Assembly (NCBI GenBank): GCA_002163975.1
Contig: CP019636.1
Span: forward strand, 869,001-933,000
Direction of reading: 5' to 3'
DNA: 64,000 nt
Source of the DNA: Nostocales cyanobacterium HT-58-2
Lineage (GTDB): Bacteria; Cyanobacteriota; Cyanobacteriia; Cyanobacteriales; Nostocaceae
Shown here piece by piece: positions 27,864 through 37,405 of the stretch (position 1 is the stretch's first letter; each line of letters opens with the position of its first letter). A model generated the notes under the pieces. That model saw only the letters and a list, made by a program, of their open reading frames with translations. It was not told the DNA's origin and did no database searches. The position numbers were made by a program, and so were the translations under genes.

Positions 27864-28664
27864 TCATAGTTTTTCAGCTTCCACTTCCAGCCTAACCATT
27901 TCTAGGTGGGTTAAACCATCCTCAGTAATAGGATAGTCTTGCACATAAGTTTCCACTATTTCTGTGATGAACTGCTCGCGCATTTCTTGCGGAACTGATT
28001 GTGTATAAGGGAACCATGTCGTGCGAATCCATCCTGCAAGACCTGCCAGACCAGAGTGTGTCATATCTTTCGAGATTAACTCAACACGCTTCGCTTCTAA
28101 TCCCGCATCTTTAAGCCAATCCTTGTATTCTTCTGGACCATAGAAGCTGTAGGGAAATGAAAAGTCTATAAAATATTTCCGCCACTTGCTTGAGAGCGTT
28201 ATGTCCTCGACAACGCGTAACATATTGATGGCACAACCTCGACCTCCCATCTGGAGAAAGATTTTACCGCCAGAGCACAGACTTTGACTAATGCCATGCA
28301 AAACTGAGGCATGATCTTGTATCCAATGCAACACCGAATTGGAAAAGACGATAGTGAACTCTTTATTAAAGGGCAACTGAAGAGCATTTGCGAGTCGAAA
28401 TTCCAAGTTAGGAAATGTGTTCTTTGGATAGCGACTACGGGCGTGATTAATCATCGCCTCTGAATTATCGATGCCAACGACAAAGCCATCAGACACAAAG
28501 CTAGCTATTTCGGCTGTGACTTTTCCATCACCGCAACCGAGATCGAGTACTCGCTCATTTCCTTGCAACCCCATCTTGACAATGAGATCTCTTGCAAATT
28601 TTTGCTGTGCAGATGAGTTTTGTTCATAGTCTGTTGGATTCCAAATATATGATTTAGTAGCCAT
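27864..28664 (-). CDS. Class I methyltransferase, trans-aconitate methyltransferase-like
   Basis: A 266-residue enzyme. The start ATG 28664 (MATKSYIWNPTDYEQNS) is preferred to an in-frame TTG 27 bases upstream. It has SAM motif VLDLGCGDGKVT, the acidic VVGIDNSEAMI strand and FSNSVLHWIQDH. The opening W-P-x-x-Y pattern and general layout resemble Tam-type carboxyl methyltransferases, which esterify trans-aconitate. The gene is 48 bp after the P450 gene and on the strand of the aconitase-family genes upstream, making a tricarboxylate product a plausible substrate. That link is inference. Confidence 0.82.
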   Translation of the reverse strand: MATKSYIWNPTDYEQNSSAQQKFARDLIVKMGLQGNERVLDLGCGDGKVTAEIASFVSDGFVVGIDNSEAMINHARSRYPKNTFPNLEFRLANALQLPFNKEFTIVFSNSVLHWIQDHASVLHGISQSLCSGGKIFLQMGGRGCAINMLRVVEDITLSSKWRKYFIDFSFPYSFYGPEEYKDWLKDAGLEAKRVELISKDMTHSGLAGLAGWIRTTWFPYTQSVPQEMREQFITEIVETYVQDYPITEDGLTHLEMVRLEVEAEKL

Positions 28665-28712
28665 AACTAAAGTAGGTACAAGTTTTTGCAATACAATTGG
28701 TTAACTCATCTA

Positions 28713-29978
28713 TCACGTAACATCCCACTCTACATAGAGTTGTGTAAAACCACGGACCATCATTGTAGGAATATGGTCTAGTTGTTGGTTTGGGCGAAGT
28801 CGTAGATTCGGTAGTCTCTTTGACAAGACCTCTAGAGCGATGCGTCCTTCTCGACGAGCCAAGTTTGCACCCAGACAGTGATGGATTCCATAACCAAATG
28901 CCAGATGGTTAACGGATACGTGTTGGAAACGTTCAATATCAAAGCGATCAGCATCAGGATACTGAGCTTCATCACGATTAGCGGAGCTATACATCAAAAA
29001 GATACGACTGCCTTTGGGTAGTGTCACTCCTGCTAAAGAGACCTCTTGAGTTGTCGTGCGAATCATGGACGGAACGGAAGTGTCGTACCTGAGCACCTCT
29101 TCCAGGACAAAAGGAATGAGTGATGGATCTTTACACAGAGCCTGCCAAAATTGTTGCTGCTCTAGCAGGAGTTTCAAGGCATTCCCTATCAGATGGGTAG
29201 TTGTTTGATGTCCAGCTAGTATTATCCCAATCAAAAGAATAACTAACTCGCTCATGCCCAGATCCGAGGTGACTATATCACTAATTAAGTCATTTCGAGG
29301 TTTTATTCGTCGTTCCTCAATGAGAGCTGCAATGGCTTGCTGCATTGCCACGTGGCTGCGAGCACATTCAAGCTGGCGTTCTTTTGTCAACTGTGATGAG
29401 CGTAGGGCTGTTCTATCATCACACCACTTCTTGATGTCTGTCCCCATTTCTAGAGGAATACCGTACATGATAAGGATGACCTCAAGTGGTAGTGGACAAG
29501 CAAATTGTGAGATGATATCAGCGTGTCCATCATTAACAAAATTGTCTACTAATCTGTTAGCAATAGCACGAACAGAGTCTTCCAAAGCCTCAAGCTGCTC
29601 TGGTGCAAACGCTTTGGTGAAAGGAAGGCGCAAGCGCTTGTGATTTTCACCATCGCTATTGAGCATTGTAGGAACGTCGGGATAACCCTGACTCAGAATT
29701 TCAAGAACCTCAGGCGGGAAGTGGACAATAGGTCGCAGAGCATCTGCTGAAGAAAATCGTGTTGGGTCTTTCAGGACAGTTTGAATGTCATCATACCGGG
29801 TAAGAACATAAGCATCTAGCAATGGGCTGTAAAATAGCGGCTCTTCACTTCTAGCACGCTCATAAAATGAATAGGGATCATCAAGTTGTGGATTGACAAA
29901 TGGTTGATACGCTTCTCCTAGATGCGGACAAGTGTTCTTTTGAGACTGGGTTGAACCTTTTCCACTCATTATTTCCAT
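28713..29978 (-). CDS. Cytochrome P450
   Basis: A 421-residue soluble bacterial P450. The start is set at ATG 29978; a TTG 12 bases upstream and an ATG 9 bases downstream are alternatives. It shows the I-helix oxygen-activation motif AGHQTT, the K-helix EEVLR (ExxR) and the heme loop FGYGIHHCLGANLARRE with the proximal Cys. Such enzymes hydroxylate or oxidise small molecules using ferredoxin. It is followed by the Tam-like methyltransferase after 48 bp. The substrate is unknown, but the context points to tailoring of a small metabolite. Confidence 0.92.
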   Translation of the reverse strand: MEIMSGKGSTQSQKNTCPHLGEAYQPFVNPQLDDPYSFYERARSEEPLFYSPLLDAYVLTRYDDIQTVLKDPTRFSSADALRPIVHFPPEVLEILSQGYPDVPTMLNSDGENHKRLRLPFTKAFAPEQLEALEDSVRAIANRLVDNFVNDGHADIISQFACPLPLEVILIMYGIPLEMGTDIKKWCDDRTALRSSQLTKERQLECARSHVAMQQAIAALIEERRIKPRNDLISDIVTSDLGMSELVILLIGIILAGHQTTTHLIGNALKLLLEQQQFWQALCKDPSLIPFVLEEVLRYDTSVPSMIRTTTQEVSLAGVTLPKGSRIFLMYSSANRDEAQYPDADRFDIERFQHVSVNHLAFGYGIHHCLGANLARREGRIALEVLSKRLPNLRLRPNQQLDHIPTMMVRGFTQLYVEWDVT

Positions 29979-30301
29979 TATTTGTAGCAACCTTCAAATA
30001 TAAAGGAGCATTGGCGTTGCATATTTGCGGGATGATTTTATTTTTTCTCTTAGGGCTTACGCAAAAACTCTGGTAAAGTTCTTATTTCTTTGTGTCCTAC
30101 CCTTCGGGAAGCCCTTACGGGTGAATCCTGCGGAGACGCTACGCAAGCAGCAGTCGCCTGCGGTTCGCGTAGCGTCTCCGTCAGGAGAGGGAAACCCTCC
30201 AAAGAGCGCTGCTTCACCACTTCGTGTCTATGCGTCCTTAGTGGTTTATTTTTCATCTCTACTTTATGCAACACCGGAGCATTCTTCTATGTTTGTTGTT
30301 T
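29979..30301. repeat. Intergenic stretch with large palindrome
   Basis: The gap between the P450 and isomerase genes contains a perfect 13-bp inverted repeat, GGAGACGCTACGC (30132-30144) and GCGTAGCGTCTCC (30167-30179), with flanking mirrored CCTTCGGG and AGGAGAGG pieces. It resembles dispersed cyanobacterial palindromes. The gap probably separates two transcription units. Confidence 0.7.
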
Positions 30302-30790
30302 TCAGCGAGTTGACTCCCTTTTACTTCTGGTCCTCTCCAATAGGGTTAAGAAAAAAGGATCAGGTTCTGGGAGCATTTTTGTGGTACCTTGGGTAAGATT
30401 AGAAATCCGTCCAGACACCACATCAACTTCAATCTCATCCCCATTGACAGCTAATTCTGCAGTATTGGGACACTCGATCAGGGCTAAACCGTTATTGATA
30501 CCACTACGAAAAAAAATACGTGCAAAACTTTCAGCGACGATCGCCTCGATACCGTTGAGCAGGAAAGCTTGTACAACCACCTCACGGCTAGAACCACAAC
30601 CAAAATTACGTCCTGCAAGAATAATGCTACCTGGTTGTAAATGCTCCCTCATTTCTGGACTCATGCCCATAAATAGCCCCTCTTTAACCCTTTCAGGGTT
30701 GAGAGAGAAGTAACTCGCTGGGTGTAGTCGCTCCACATCCACGTGATCGCCCAATACAATTGCTGGTCCATGAAACACAAGTTTTGTCAT
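30302..30790 (-). CDS. Aconitase-family isomerase small subunit (LeuD/HacB-type)
   Basis: A 162-residue small (swivelling) subunit. The motif AGRNFGCGSSREVVVQAF and the downstream VAESFARIFFRSGINNGL are typical of isopropylmalate/homoaconitate isomerase small subunits. The length matches the short archaeal and thermophile type rather than the usual cyanobacterial LeuD of about 200 residues. ATG 30790 overlaps the stop of the large-subunit gene by 4 bp, so the subunits are translationally coupled. The likely reaction is dehydration and rehydration of a hydroxy-acid made by the synthase encoded upstream. Confidence 0.88.
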   Translation of the reverse strand: MTKLVFHGPAIVLGDHVDVERLHPASYFSLNPERVKEGLFMGMSPEMREHLQPGSIILAGRNFGCGSSREVVVQAFLLNGIEAIVAESFARIFFRSGINNGLALIECPNTAELAVNGDEIEVDVVSGRISNLTQGTTKMLPEPDPFFLTLLERTRSKRESTR

Positions 30791-32010
30791 ACCCAAAACT
30801 CTCTTGGATCGGTAATCTTACCTTTAACTGCAGTTGCTGCCCCCGTCAAGGATGAAGCAAGATAAACTTGAGAGCGCAATGAACCCATGCGCCCCTGGTA
30901 GTTGCGGTTAGAAGTGGAAACACAAATTTCATCATCACCAATAACACCTTTGTCTATGTTGCAGCATGGACCACAAGAGGAATTGAGGACAACAGCACCA
31001 GCCTGCATACAAGTTTGGACATATCCAAGCTCAATTGCAGTTTGGAAGACCTGTTGAGAGGCTGGGATGACGACAGTTTTTGTAAAGGGATGTACCTGTC
31101 GTTGCTGGAAAAGTTTAGCGATCGCTGCAAAATCTTCCAAACGACCACTCGTACATGAACCAAGAAAAACCTGTGTAACTGGAAGCCCTTGGACAGATGC
31201 AACTGATCGCACCTGACCATCAGGATCTAGGACTAGCGGCGGAAGTTCATCCAGTTGCAGTTCCAAAATATCTTCATAATGGCAATCTACTCCTGGTTTT
31301 AATTCTTGCCACTCTCCGCCTCGGTGGTTTAAATATTCTTGGGTAATTGTATCAGGTACAAAAATACCAAACTTGGCGCCTAAATCCACTGCCATATTGC
31401 AGATAGTTGCCCGGCTATCCATAGAGATACCGTCTCTGGTCTGATCGTGAAACTCCAAACATCGATAGTTAGCCCCATCTGGTCCCAACTGTTCAAGAAG
31501 CTTCAGGACAATATCTTTGCCTTGAAGGTAAGGCGGCATAGAACCTGAGAGGATGACCTTAATTGTAGGAGGTACACGCAACCATATATGACCACTGTGG
31601 AGAGTATTCAGGAAGTCGGTTGCACCAACGCCAGTGGCTAAGGCACCTACCGCCCCAGCCATAGTGGTATGAGAATCAGCACCTATGATCACTCGTCCTG
31701 GACTCACTCGAGGATCTTCTAACAAGATCTGGTGCATAATGCCTTTGTAGAGTTTGAACGGAAGATTTCTTTCAGCAACAAATTGCAAAAGCTTATTTTG
31801 GATATTTGCTCGTTCCACAGTAGCTGGTGGAGCAAAGTGGTCAAAGACAATTAGCACTTGTTCAGCATTCCAAACTTGAAATCCCTCCTTGTAAAAGCGG
31901 TCAACCACTAGTGAAGCTGTACCATCATGACCTGCTAGAAGGTCAACTTTGACCTCTACAAAGTTACCAGAAGAGCGCCCAAGGACTTGCTCGACTATAG
32001 TTTCCCCCAT
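30787..32010 (-). CDS. Aconitase-family isomerase large subunit (LeuC/HacA-type)
   Basis: A 407-residue catalytic subunit with the iron-sulfur ligands in LGSCTSGR and SSCGPC, and the substrate-loop motifs GADSHTTMAGAVGAL and FDHFAPP. It is about 60 residues shorter than the housekeeping cyanobacterial LeuC and matches the isopropylmalate/homoaconitate short class. A strong GGAGG ribosome site precedes ATG 32010. It is 24 bp downstream of the homocitrate-synthase-like gene and overlaps the small subunit by 4 bp. It probably isomerises homocitrate or a related alkyl-malate. Confidence 0.9.
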   Translation of the reverse strand: MGETIVEQVLGRSSGNFVEVKVDLLAGHDGTASLVVDRFYKEGFQVWNAEQVLIVFDHFAPPATVERANIQNKLLQFVAERNLPFKLYKGIMHQILLEDPRVSPGRVIIGADSHTTMAGAVGALATGVGATDFLNTLHSGHIWLRVPPTIKVILSGSMPPYLQGKDIVLKLLEQLGPDGANYRCLEFHDQTRDGISMDSRATICNMAVDLGAKFGIFVPDTITQEYLNHRGGEWQELKPGVDCHYEDILELQLDELPPLVLDPDGQVRSVASVQGLPVTQVFLGSCTSGRLEDFAAIAKLFQQRQVHPFTKTVVIPASQQVFQTAIELGYVQTCMQAGAVVLNSSCGPCCNIDKGVIGDDEICVSTSNRNYQGRMGSLRSQVYLASSLTGAATAVKGKITDPREFWV

Positions 32011-32034
32011 CTACATCCTCCTGGAGCAATGCAA

Positions 32035-33270
32035 CTATTGATTTGTTTTGGAAAGAGTAGAAATTGTTAATTCTTTTTCAAGACCCACTGCAGATAGCAG
32101 TTCGCGGAAACGCTCAAAGGAAACTCCAAATTCTTCTGCAGCCCAAGACTCAAGAAGCTTCTTAAGTTCCAGGAAACGGCTCCGCCCACGACCAGTTGCC
32201 TCACTCCGAAGACGCGTTAGTAATTCCTGAAGAACTTTGTCACTGGCCTCTAGTCCCATACTTTGAAGCAACGCACGAAGATGAGCACGCCCAGTATGTT
32301 TACCCAATACCAGCTTACGCTTTCTGCCAACAACTTCGGGGTGAACAAACTCGTAATTTCGAGGGTCTTTTAGCAATCCATCTACGTGAATTCCTGATTC
32401 GTGGCGAAAAGCATTAAGCCCTACCAGTGGGGCAGTAGGAGAGAGTAAAATACCACTGACTTCTTCAACTTGACGGGATAGACGTGGCAGCATAGTGTTA
32501 TCAAAACCAGTCACGAGCCCTAAAATATGCTCAGATGCCACAGCTACCTCTCCTAAAGAAGCATTTCCGGCTCGCTCACCAATCCCGTTAACTGTTGCTG
32601 TAGGCCAACGAATTCCTGCCTCAATAGCTGCTATGGTGTTTGCTGTTGCTAATCCTAAGTCATTATGGCAGTGGACACCAAGAGCCACACGGTTATCTGC
32701 GACCCGAAGTGCATCATGCACTAAGTTCGTAAAACCAGACGGAGTTAAGCAACCAACTGTGTCTGCTAGATAGACTCTCTGAGCTTGTACCTGTATCGCG
32801 CGCTCAATCAGTTGAGCCAAATCTTCTCGTTGAGATCGGCTTGCGTCTTCAGCCACCACTTCCAGGCTAGCTCCTGCATTGTGCACGAGTTTAGCTATGA
32901 CATGAAGTTGAGAAAACAGTTCGGCAAGAGAAATGCGCAGTCTAGTTTCTAAATGGCTGCGACTTATAGGACAAATAACAAACACTGCACTGACCCCACA
33001 GTCTAGAGCCAGTTCCACTTCCTTTGGAATACATCGCACAGATGCACCTACCTTCATACGGGTGCAAGCCTGAACTGCTTGGGAAATGAAAGACCTTTCC
33101 TCTGCTCCTAATGCCGGCATTCCCACGTCAGCCATAGTTACACCAGCTTGGTCAAGCAAAAGGGCTATTTCCAATTTTTCCTCAGGAGTCATTCCAACAC
33201 CTGGAGCTTGGTCGCCTTCACGCAAAGTGCAGTCAACCAAGTAGACTTGTTGCTTTAAGTTCCAGTTCAT
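32035..33270 (-). CDS. Homocitrate synthase / alkylmalate synthase-like (NifV-type)
   Basis: A 411-residue TIM-barrel Claisen-condensing enzyme of the DRE-metal family. It has VDCTLREGDQAPG (metal and catalytic residues), the metal-binding HxH in GVHCHNDLGLATAN, and NGIGERAGNASLGEV. The overall pattern is closest to homocitrate synthases (NifV), which condense 2-oxoglutarate with acetyl-CoA. The downstream operon of isomerase subunits argues that the product is taken one step further, unlike for NifV alone. No isopropylmalate-dehydrogenase-like gene is present in the window. Exact substrate is unknown. Confidence 0.85.
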   Translation of the reverse strand: MNWNLKQQVYLVDCTLREGDQAPGVGMTPEEKLEIALLLDQAGVTMADVGMPALGAEERSFISQAVQACTRMKVGASVRCIPKEVELALDCGVSAVFVICPISRSHLETRLRISLAELFSQLHVIAKLVHNAGASLEVVAEDASRSQREDLAQLIERAIQVQAQRVYLADTVGCLTPSGFTNLVHDALRVADNRVALGVHCHNDLGLATANTIAAIEAGIRWPTATVNGIGERAGNASLGEVAVASEHILGLVTGFDNTMLPRLSRQVEEVSGILLSPTAPLVGLNAFRHESGIHVDGLLKDPRNYEFVHPEVVGRKRKLVLGKHTGRAHLRALLQSMGLEASDKVLQELLTRLRSEATGRGRSRFLELKKLLESWAAEEFGVSFERFRELLSAVGLEKELTISTLSKTNQ

Positions 33271-34219
33271 TATTTTTGTTCAAACAATAGCTCGGAATTG
33301 ACAAAACTTTTTTAACGGAAGTCGTTGGTACAGAGATAACAATGCCCCATCATGCCCCTTACATTTATTTCTGAGCCCTCCCAATTCAGTATTGAACAAA
33401 AGAGTTGTCATTAAACTCAATGATGGAGCTATTCTGCAATCATTACAGGAAGCACAGATTTAACTTGGGTATTTGCAAAAAGAACTTGAAGTATAAAATT
33501 TCGACACTAGAATCGTGTCAGATAGGAAAATTCTATGCTCTACTTTCTAAGTTAAGTGAGAAGACATAGAATGTTCAGCAATGATATTCCAAAAGTGTTT
33601 CTGGCTAAGAAAAGTAGGTACACAGACTTGAATACTTTATCATTTACATCACTTGTTAATCAAGATTAAGATGCTAATAGATTTGAGTGTTATCTAGTTT
33701 ACCTATTTTCTTGAGATATGAGATTTGTTACTTATTCTCTATGAATAAACATATCATTAATTGGCTCTACTTTACAACCATTATTATTTTTTATTTTTGT
33801 CATAAATAAATTTACATAAAGTGCTTCAAACCCTGTTATAGTGATCTTTTACAGATCTATGCCTATTATCTTGATAGACGATATATTTCAGACTGATAAT
33901 GACCTATTTTTTAATTTTTTGATGGTGTAACGTGCTTTTTAACTAATTTTTTTTAAATAGAGTCAAATAAATTTATATGATTTTGTAAAATATTTTGCTA
34001 AATTTATTAAATTATTGTATTCTCTGTAAAAGAATATTGCACAAGTAAGTACTAAACGAATGTCTGCTGCTTTACATAAAGAAATTTTGACAGCAATAAC
34101 TCATCAACACCACTATCTGTAGGCTTTATTGAAAAGCCAGAACAGATTGGATGCATTAGGAAGATTCGTAAATTCAATTTATTCACTGCCTTAGTAAAAG
34201 TATTGTCAAAGGTATATAA
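33271..34219. other. Long A+T-rich gap with no gene seen
   Basis: About 950 bp between divergently transcribed genes. It is strongly A+T-rich; all frames are short and composition is unlike the flanking genes. It must contain promoters for both neighbours. No RNA gene, repeat or recognised motif was found. Confidence 0.6.
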
Positions 34220-35422
34220 ATGATGGACAAAAATCAGAAAAAGAAAAAACCGTATTTTAAAACACGCATAACACATATAAAGTCATCTTTGTACGAAATT
34301 CTACTTTCTGTACTCGGTGCGTCTGCGTTGATTGTACAACCGCAGATAACCAATGCTGCTAATTCAGCGCCGCCTCTTTCTTGCTCAGATACGTACTTAC
34401 CTGTGGCACTAGCACCTGGTGAATCATCACAGTACCAAGTCTACGGTCAGTTGTGTAGTCGATATCCGCTTTCTAATCGCACTGTTCAAGTCTTAGTTCC
34501 AGGAGGAACATACGATCACAATTACTGGGACTTGTCGTACCAACCTGAGCAATACTCGTATGTGGATGCTTTGACGCAAGCAGGTTATGCAACATTTAAC
34601 ATTGACAGAATCGGAATTGGTAACAGTTCTCGTCCACCTGCCGACCAAGTGACTGTGCAATCCAATGGGTATGTGCTAAACCAAGTCAATCAATTGCTAC
34701 GTAGTGGCAAAATCAATGGTGTACAATTCGACAATATTATCAATGTTGGGCACTCCCTGGGGTCAATTATTGCTATTGAAACCGCAATTCAATATGGTGG
34801 TGTGGACGGGGTTATTCTAAGTGGACTTATCCATAACCTGAGATCAGATTCTGCCCAAGCACTACGGGACTCTCTCTATCCAGCGCAGCTCGATCCACGC
34901 TTGAGTGAAGAGAACGTGCCAGAGGGTTATCGAACAACTTTACCAGGAACGCGAGGGCAACTATTTTACAATCAATCTAACACCGACCCGCAAGTCATCG
35001 CTTTAGACGAAGCGACTAAACAGACACAGACGACTGGCGAAGCAGCGGCCCTTAGAGGCGGAGTCGCTGCTTTACCTGATACTAGACAGATTAATGTACC
35101 AGTTTTGCTGGCAATTGGACAAAAAGATAATCTCTCTTGCATTGATAACATATGTAATCCAGAGAATGTGCCAGCTTTTGAAGCGCCATTTTTTTCCCCT
35201 CAAGCGCAGTTGCAAACCTATGTTTTGCCAGATGCAGGACATGTGATGAACTTGGAGTTGAATGCATCCTTATGGTATTATGCGGCGCGTCAGTGGAGCG
35301 ATCGCTTTGTTGGCACTATTTCTGTTTCAGTACCGGAACCAGCCTCGGTGGTGGGATTACTAATGTTGACTGCAGGTGGCTCGTTGCTTGTGTTGCAAAA
35401 ACTTGTTGATGAGAAAAGATAA
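34220..35422 (+). CDS. Exported alpha/beta hydrolase with PEP-CTERM signal
   Basis: A 400-residue protein. A basic N-terminus and hydrophobic stretch (about residues 22-50, ending near ITNAANSAP) act as signal peptide. The alpha/beta-hydrolase domain has the nucleophile elbow VGHSLGS and a late DAGHVM histidine. The C-terminus carries VPEPASVVGLLMLTAGGSLL and a basic end, the PEP-CTERM sorting signal used for surface display or exosortase processing. The substrate is unknown; an esterase or lipase-like activity on extracellular material is likely. Confidence 0.85.
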   Translation: MMDKNQKKKKPYFKTRITHIKSSLYEILLSVLGASALIVQPQITNAANSAPPLSCSDTYLPVALAPGESSQYQVYGQLCSRYPLSNRTVQVLVPGGTYDHNYWDLSYQPEQYSYVDALTQAGYATFNIDRIGIGNSSRPPADQVTVQSNGYVLNQVNQLLRSGKINGVQFDNIINVGHSLGSIIAIETAIQYGGVDGVILSGLIHNLRSDSAQALRDSLYPAQLDPRLSEENVPEGYRTTLPGTRGQLFYNQSNTDPQVIALDEATKQTQTTGEAAALRGGVAALPDTRQINVPVLLAIGQKDNLSCIDNICNPENVPAFEAPFFSPQAQLQTYVLPDAGHVMNLELNASLWYYAARQWSDRFVGTISVSVPEPASVVGLLMLTAGGSLLVLQKLVDEKR

Positions 35423-35585
35423 GTTAGACCTAGTCATGTAGCAGTTCCAAAAAGTTGAGCAATAAATTTCACTTCTTCTGCTAAATTTACGCAAAGATTC
35501 GGTTTGATTTACGAAATTATACGGAACTTGCAAAAAAATTTAGAGAAAGGAATCTAGGTAATCTAGACGGATTCGATCTGAAAAA

Positions 35586-37202
35586 GTGAAATTTAAAACT
35601 TTTTGGACTTTTTTGCTGTTTTATCCGACAGTTCTGGTTAGTTCCTTTCTTTTTTCACCTGCAACACTGGCATCTGAAGTACCAGTAAGTCAACAGATCC
35701 AGCCCAAATCTACTATGGAATCTGGATTATCTCAAACCAATGAGGCGCAAGTTACCTCAGTTTCCCAACTCTCTGATGTTCAACCCACAGACTGGGCGTT
35801 CGTCGCACTGCAATCGCTTGTAGAACGATACGGTTGTATCGCTGGTTATCCGAATGGTACATACAGGGGCAATCGGGTCATGACAAGATACGAGTTTGCC
35901 GCAGGTTTAAATGCCTGTTTAGATAGGGTAAACGAACTGATTGCCACCAGCACAGCTTCTTCAGTGATGAAAGAGGATTTAGTGACACTGCAAAAGTTGC
36001 AAGAAGAATTTGCTGGAGAACTAGCAACATTACGCAGTCGTGTAGACACTCTGGAAGCTCGTACTACTGAACTCGAAGCTAATCAATTTTCTACCACCAC
36101 CAAACTCTCTGGAGAAGCTATCTTTGCTATTGCTGGTGTTTTTGGTGGGGATGCCGCTGATGGCGACAATAATCCTAATAACAACCCTGATTTGCAAGAT
36201 AACCTCATACTGGCTGAACGCGTACGCTTGAATCTTGATACTAGCTTTACTGGCAAAGACCACTTGAAAATGCGCTTGCAAGCCAGAAACTTGACTCCGT
36301 TTCAAGACAGAGAAACAGGGACTAGAATGACCCGTTTATCGTTTGATGGAAATGAGAACAACCAATTTAGGATAAGTGAACTGTACTATTCCTTCCCTGT
36401 AGGAGATAAGGTGAAGGTTGTGGTTGCTCCTATTAAAACTGATTTGAATGACTTTGTAGAAAGCTTAAGTCCTTTTGAAAGTAGTAGTCGGGGTAACATT
36501 TCCGCTTTTGGGCGGTTTAACCCTGTATATCGTAGCCTAGGAGGTGCAGGGTTAAGTGTCACCTATGACTTTAGCAAGCGTGCGAATTTCACATTAGCTT
36601 ATTTAGCTGGTAATGCGGCAGACCCTACTGAGAAAAATGGGCTTTTCGATGGTAACTATGGGGCTTTGGCACAACTCACCTTTGAGCCTATCAAAAACTT
36701 AGATGTTGGCTTGACTTATGTTCACGCCTACAATGCAGGAGGTAGCAATAGTGGTGTTAACCTTACAGGAAATACAGGCAGTGCCAATGCTCGTAGACCG
36801 TTTGGTAATGTTGCTACTTCATTAGACTCTTTTGGCTTAGAAACTTATTGGCGAATTAGTCCGAAATTTATCCTTTCCGGTTGGTTTGGGTACTCATTTG
36901 CCAACTCAGAAATCAGTGATGACTCAGCAGATATCTTGAACTATTCTGTAGGTTTGGCGTTTCCAGATTTCGGAGGGGAAGGTAATTTAGCTGGTATCAT
37001 CTTCGGTATGCCGCCAAAAGTTATAAACAGTAGCTTGATAGACGATCCAGACACCTCCTTGCATATCGAGGCTTTCTATCGGTTACAAGTTACAGATAAT
37101 ATTGCCATTACCCCTGGCGTGTTTGTTATTACAAATCCAGAACATAATACAAATAACGACACCATCTTTGTAGGAACTGTCCGTACTACTTTTAGGTTCT
37201 GA
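35586..37202 (+). CDS. OprB-type carbohydrate/iron porin with SLH domain
   Basis: A 538-residue outer-membrane protein. A signal peptide ends near ATLASE, one S-layer homology domain (about residues 58-118, LSDVQPTDWAFVALQSLVER, YEFAAGLNACLD) binds the peptidoglycan, a coiled coil (about 125-165) follows, and the rest is a beta-barrel of the OprB type ending in a terminal Phe (VRTTFRF), as expected of outer-membrane barrels. Such porins are the main outer-membrane channels of cyanobacteria and carry inorganic ions or iron. GTG 35586 is the start. It has its own A+T-rich promoter region. Confidence 0.92.
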   Translation: MKFKTFWTFLLFYPTVLVSSFLFSPATLASEVPVSQQIQPKSTMESGLSQTNEAQVTSVSQLSDVQPTDWAFVALQSLVERYGCIAGYPNGTYRGNRVMTRYEFAAGLNACLDRVNELIATSTASSVMKEDLVTLQKLQEEFAGELATLRSRVDTLEARTTELEANQFSTTTKLSGEAIFAIAGVFGGDAADGDNNPNNNPDLQDNLILAERVRLNLDTSFTGKDHLKMRLQARNLTPFQDRETGTRMTRLSFDGNENNQFRISELYYSFPVGDKVKVVVAPIKTDLNDFVESLSPFESSSRGNISAFGRFNPVYRSLGGAGLSVTYDFSKRANFTLAYLAGNAADPTEKNGLFDGNYGALAQLTFEPIKNLDVGLTYVHAYNAGGSNSGVNLTGNTGSANARRPFGNVATSLDSFGLETYWRISPKFILSGWFGYSFANSEISDDSADILNYSVGLAFPDFGGEGNLAGIIFGMPPKVINSSLIDDPDTSLHIEAFYRLQVTDNIAITPGVFVITNPEHNTNNDTIFVGTVRTTFRF

Positions 37203-37270
37203 ACCTATCTTTTCAGTAAGCAATGGTGCTTAAAGATAGCACTTCTCACTTCGTTGAAATACAGTTGAAA

Positions 37271-37313
37271 CCTCACCCTTTTCCCCTCTCAGGCAAAGAG
37301 AGTTCAGGGTGAG
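37271..37313 (+). terminator. Hairpin after the porin gene
   Basis: CTCACCCT (37272-37279) pairs with AGGGTGAG (37306-37313), with an inner CTCTC and GAGAG pair. It lies 70 bp after the porin stop and may end transcription; it lacks a T-run and resembles dispersed repeats. Confidence 0.4.
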
Positions 37314-37329
37314 AGCCAACTTTAATAAT

Positions 37330-37405
37330 GTGATAATATGCCAGGTATTTACTAAGAAGTTTTTACAATATAACAGCAATCTCCTGCGTGCAATACCGTA
37401 AGTGC
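37330..37405 (+). promoter_or_regulatory. Orphan copy of the PstS-like gene leader
   Basis: This stretch is about 80 percent identical over 64 bases to the leader at 25246-25309, including the invariant core GTGCAATACCGTAA and the preceding TCTCCTG. No gene of that type follows; the next gene (DMT exporter) is convergent. It is a relic promoter, a mobile regulatory element, or an independent small RNA. Confidence 0.4.

Noticed and set aside
30025..30713. Two plus-strand frames over the P450/isomerase gap and small-subunit gene
   Set aside because: They cross a perfect palindrome and run antisense to a clear isomerase subunit gene.
34052..34276. 74-codon minus-strand frame upstream of the exported hydrolase
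   Set aside because: A+T-rich composition, overlaps the hydrolase start, and no domain; likely promoter sequence.
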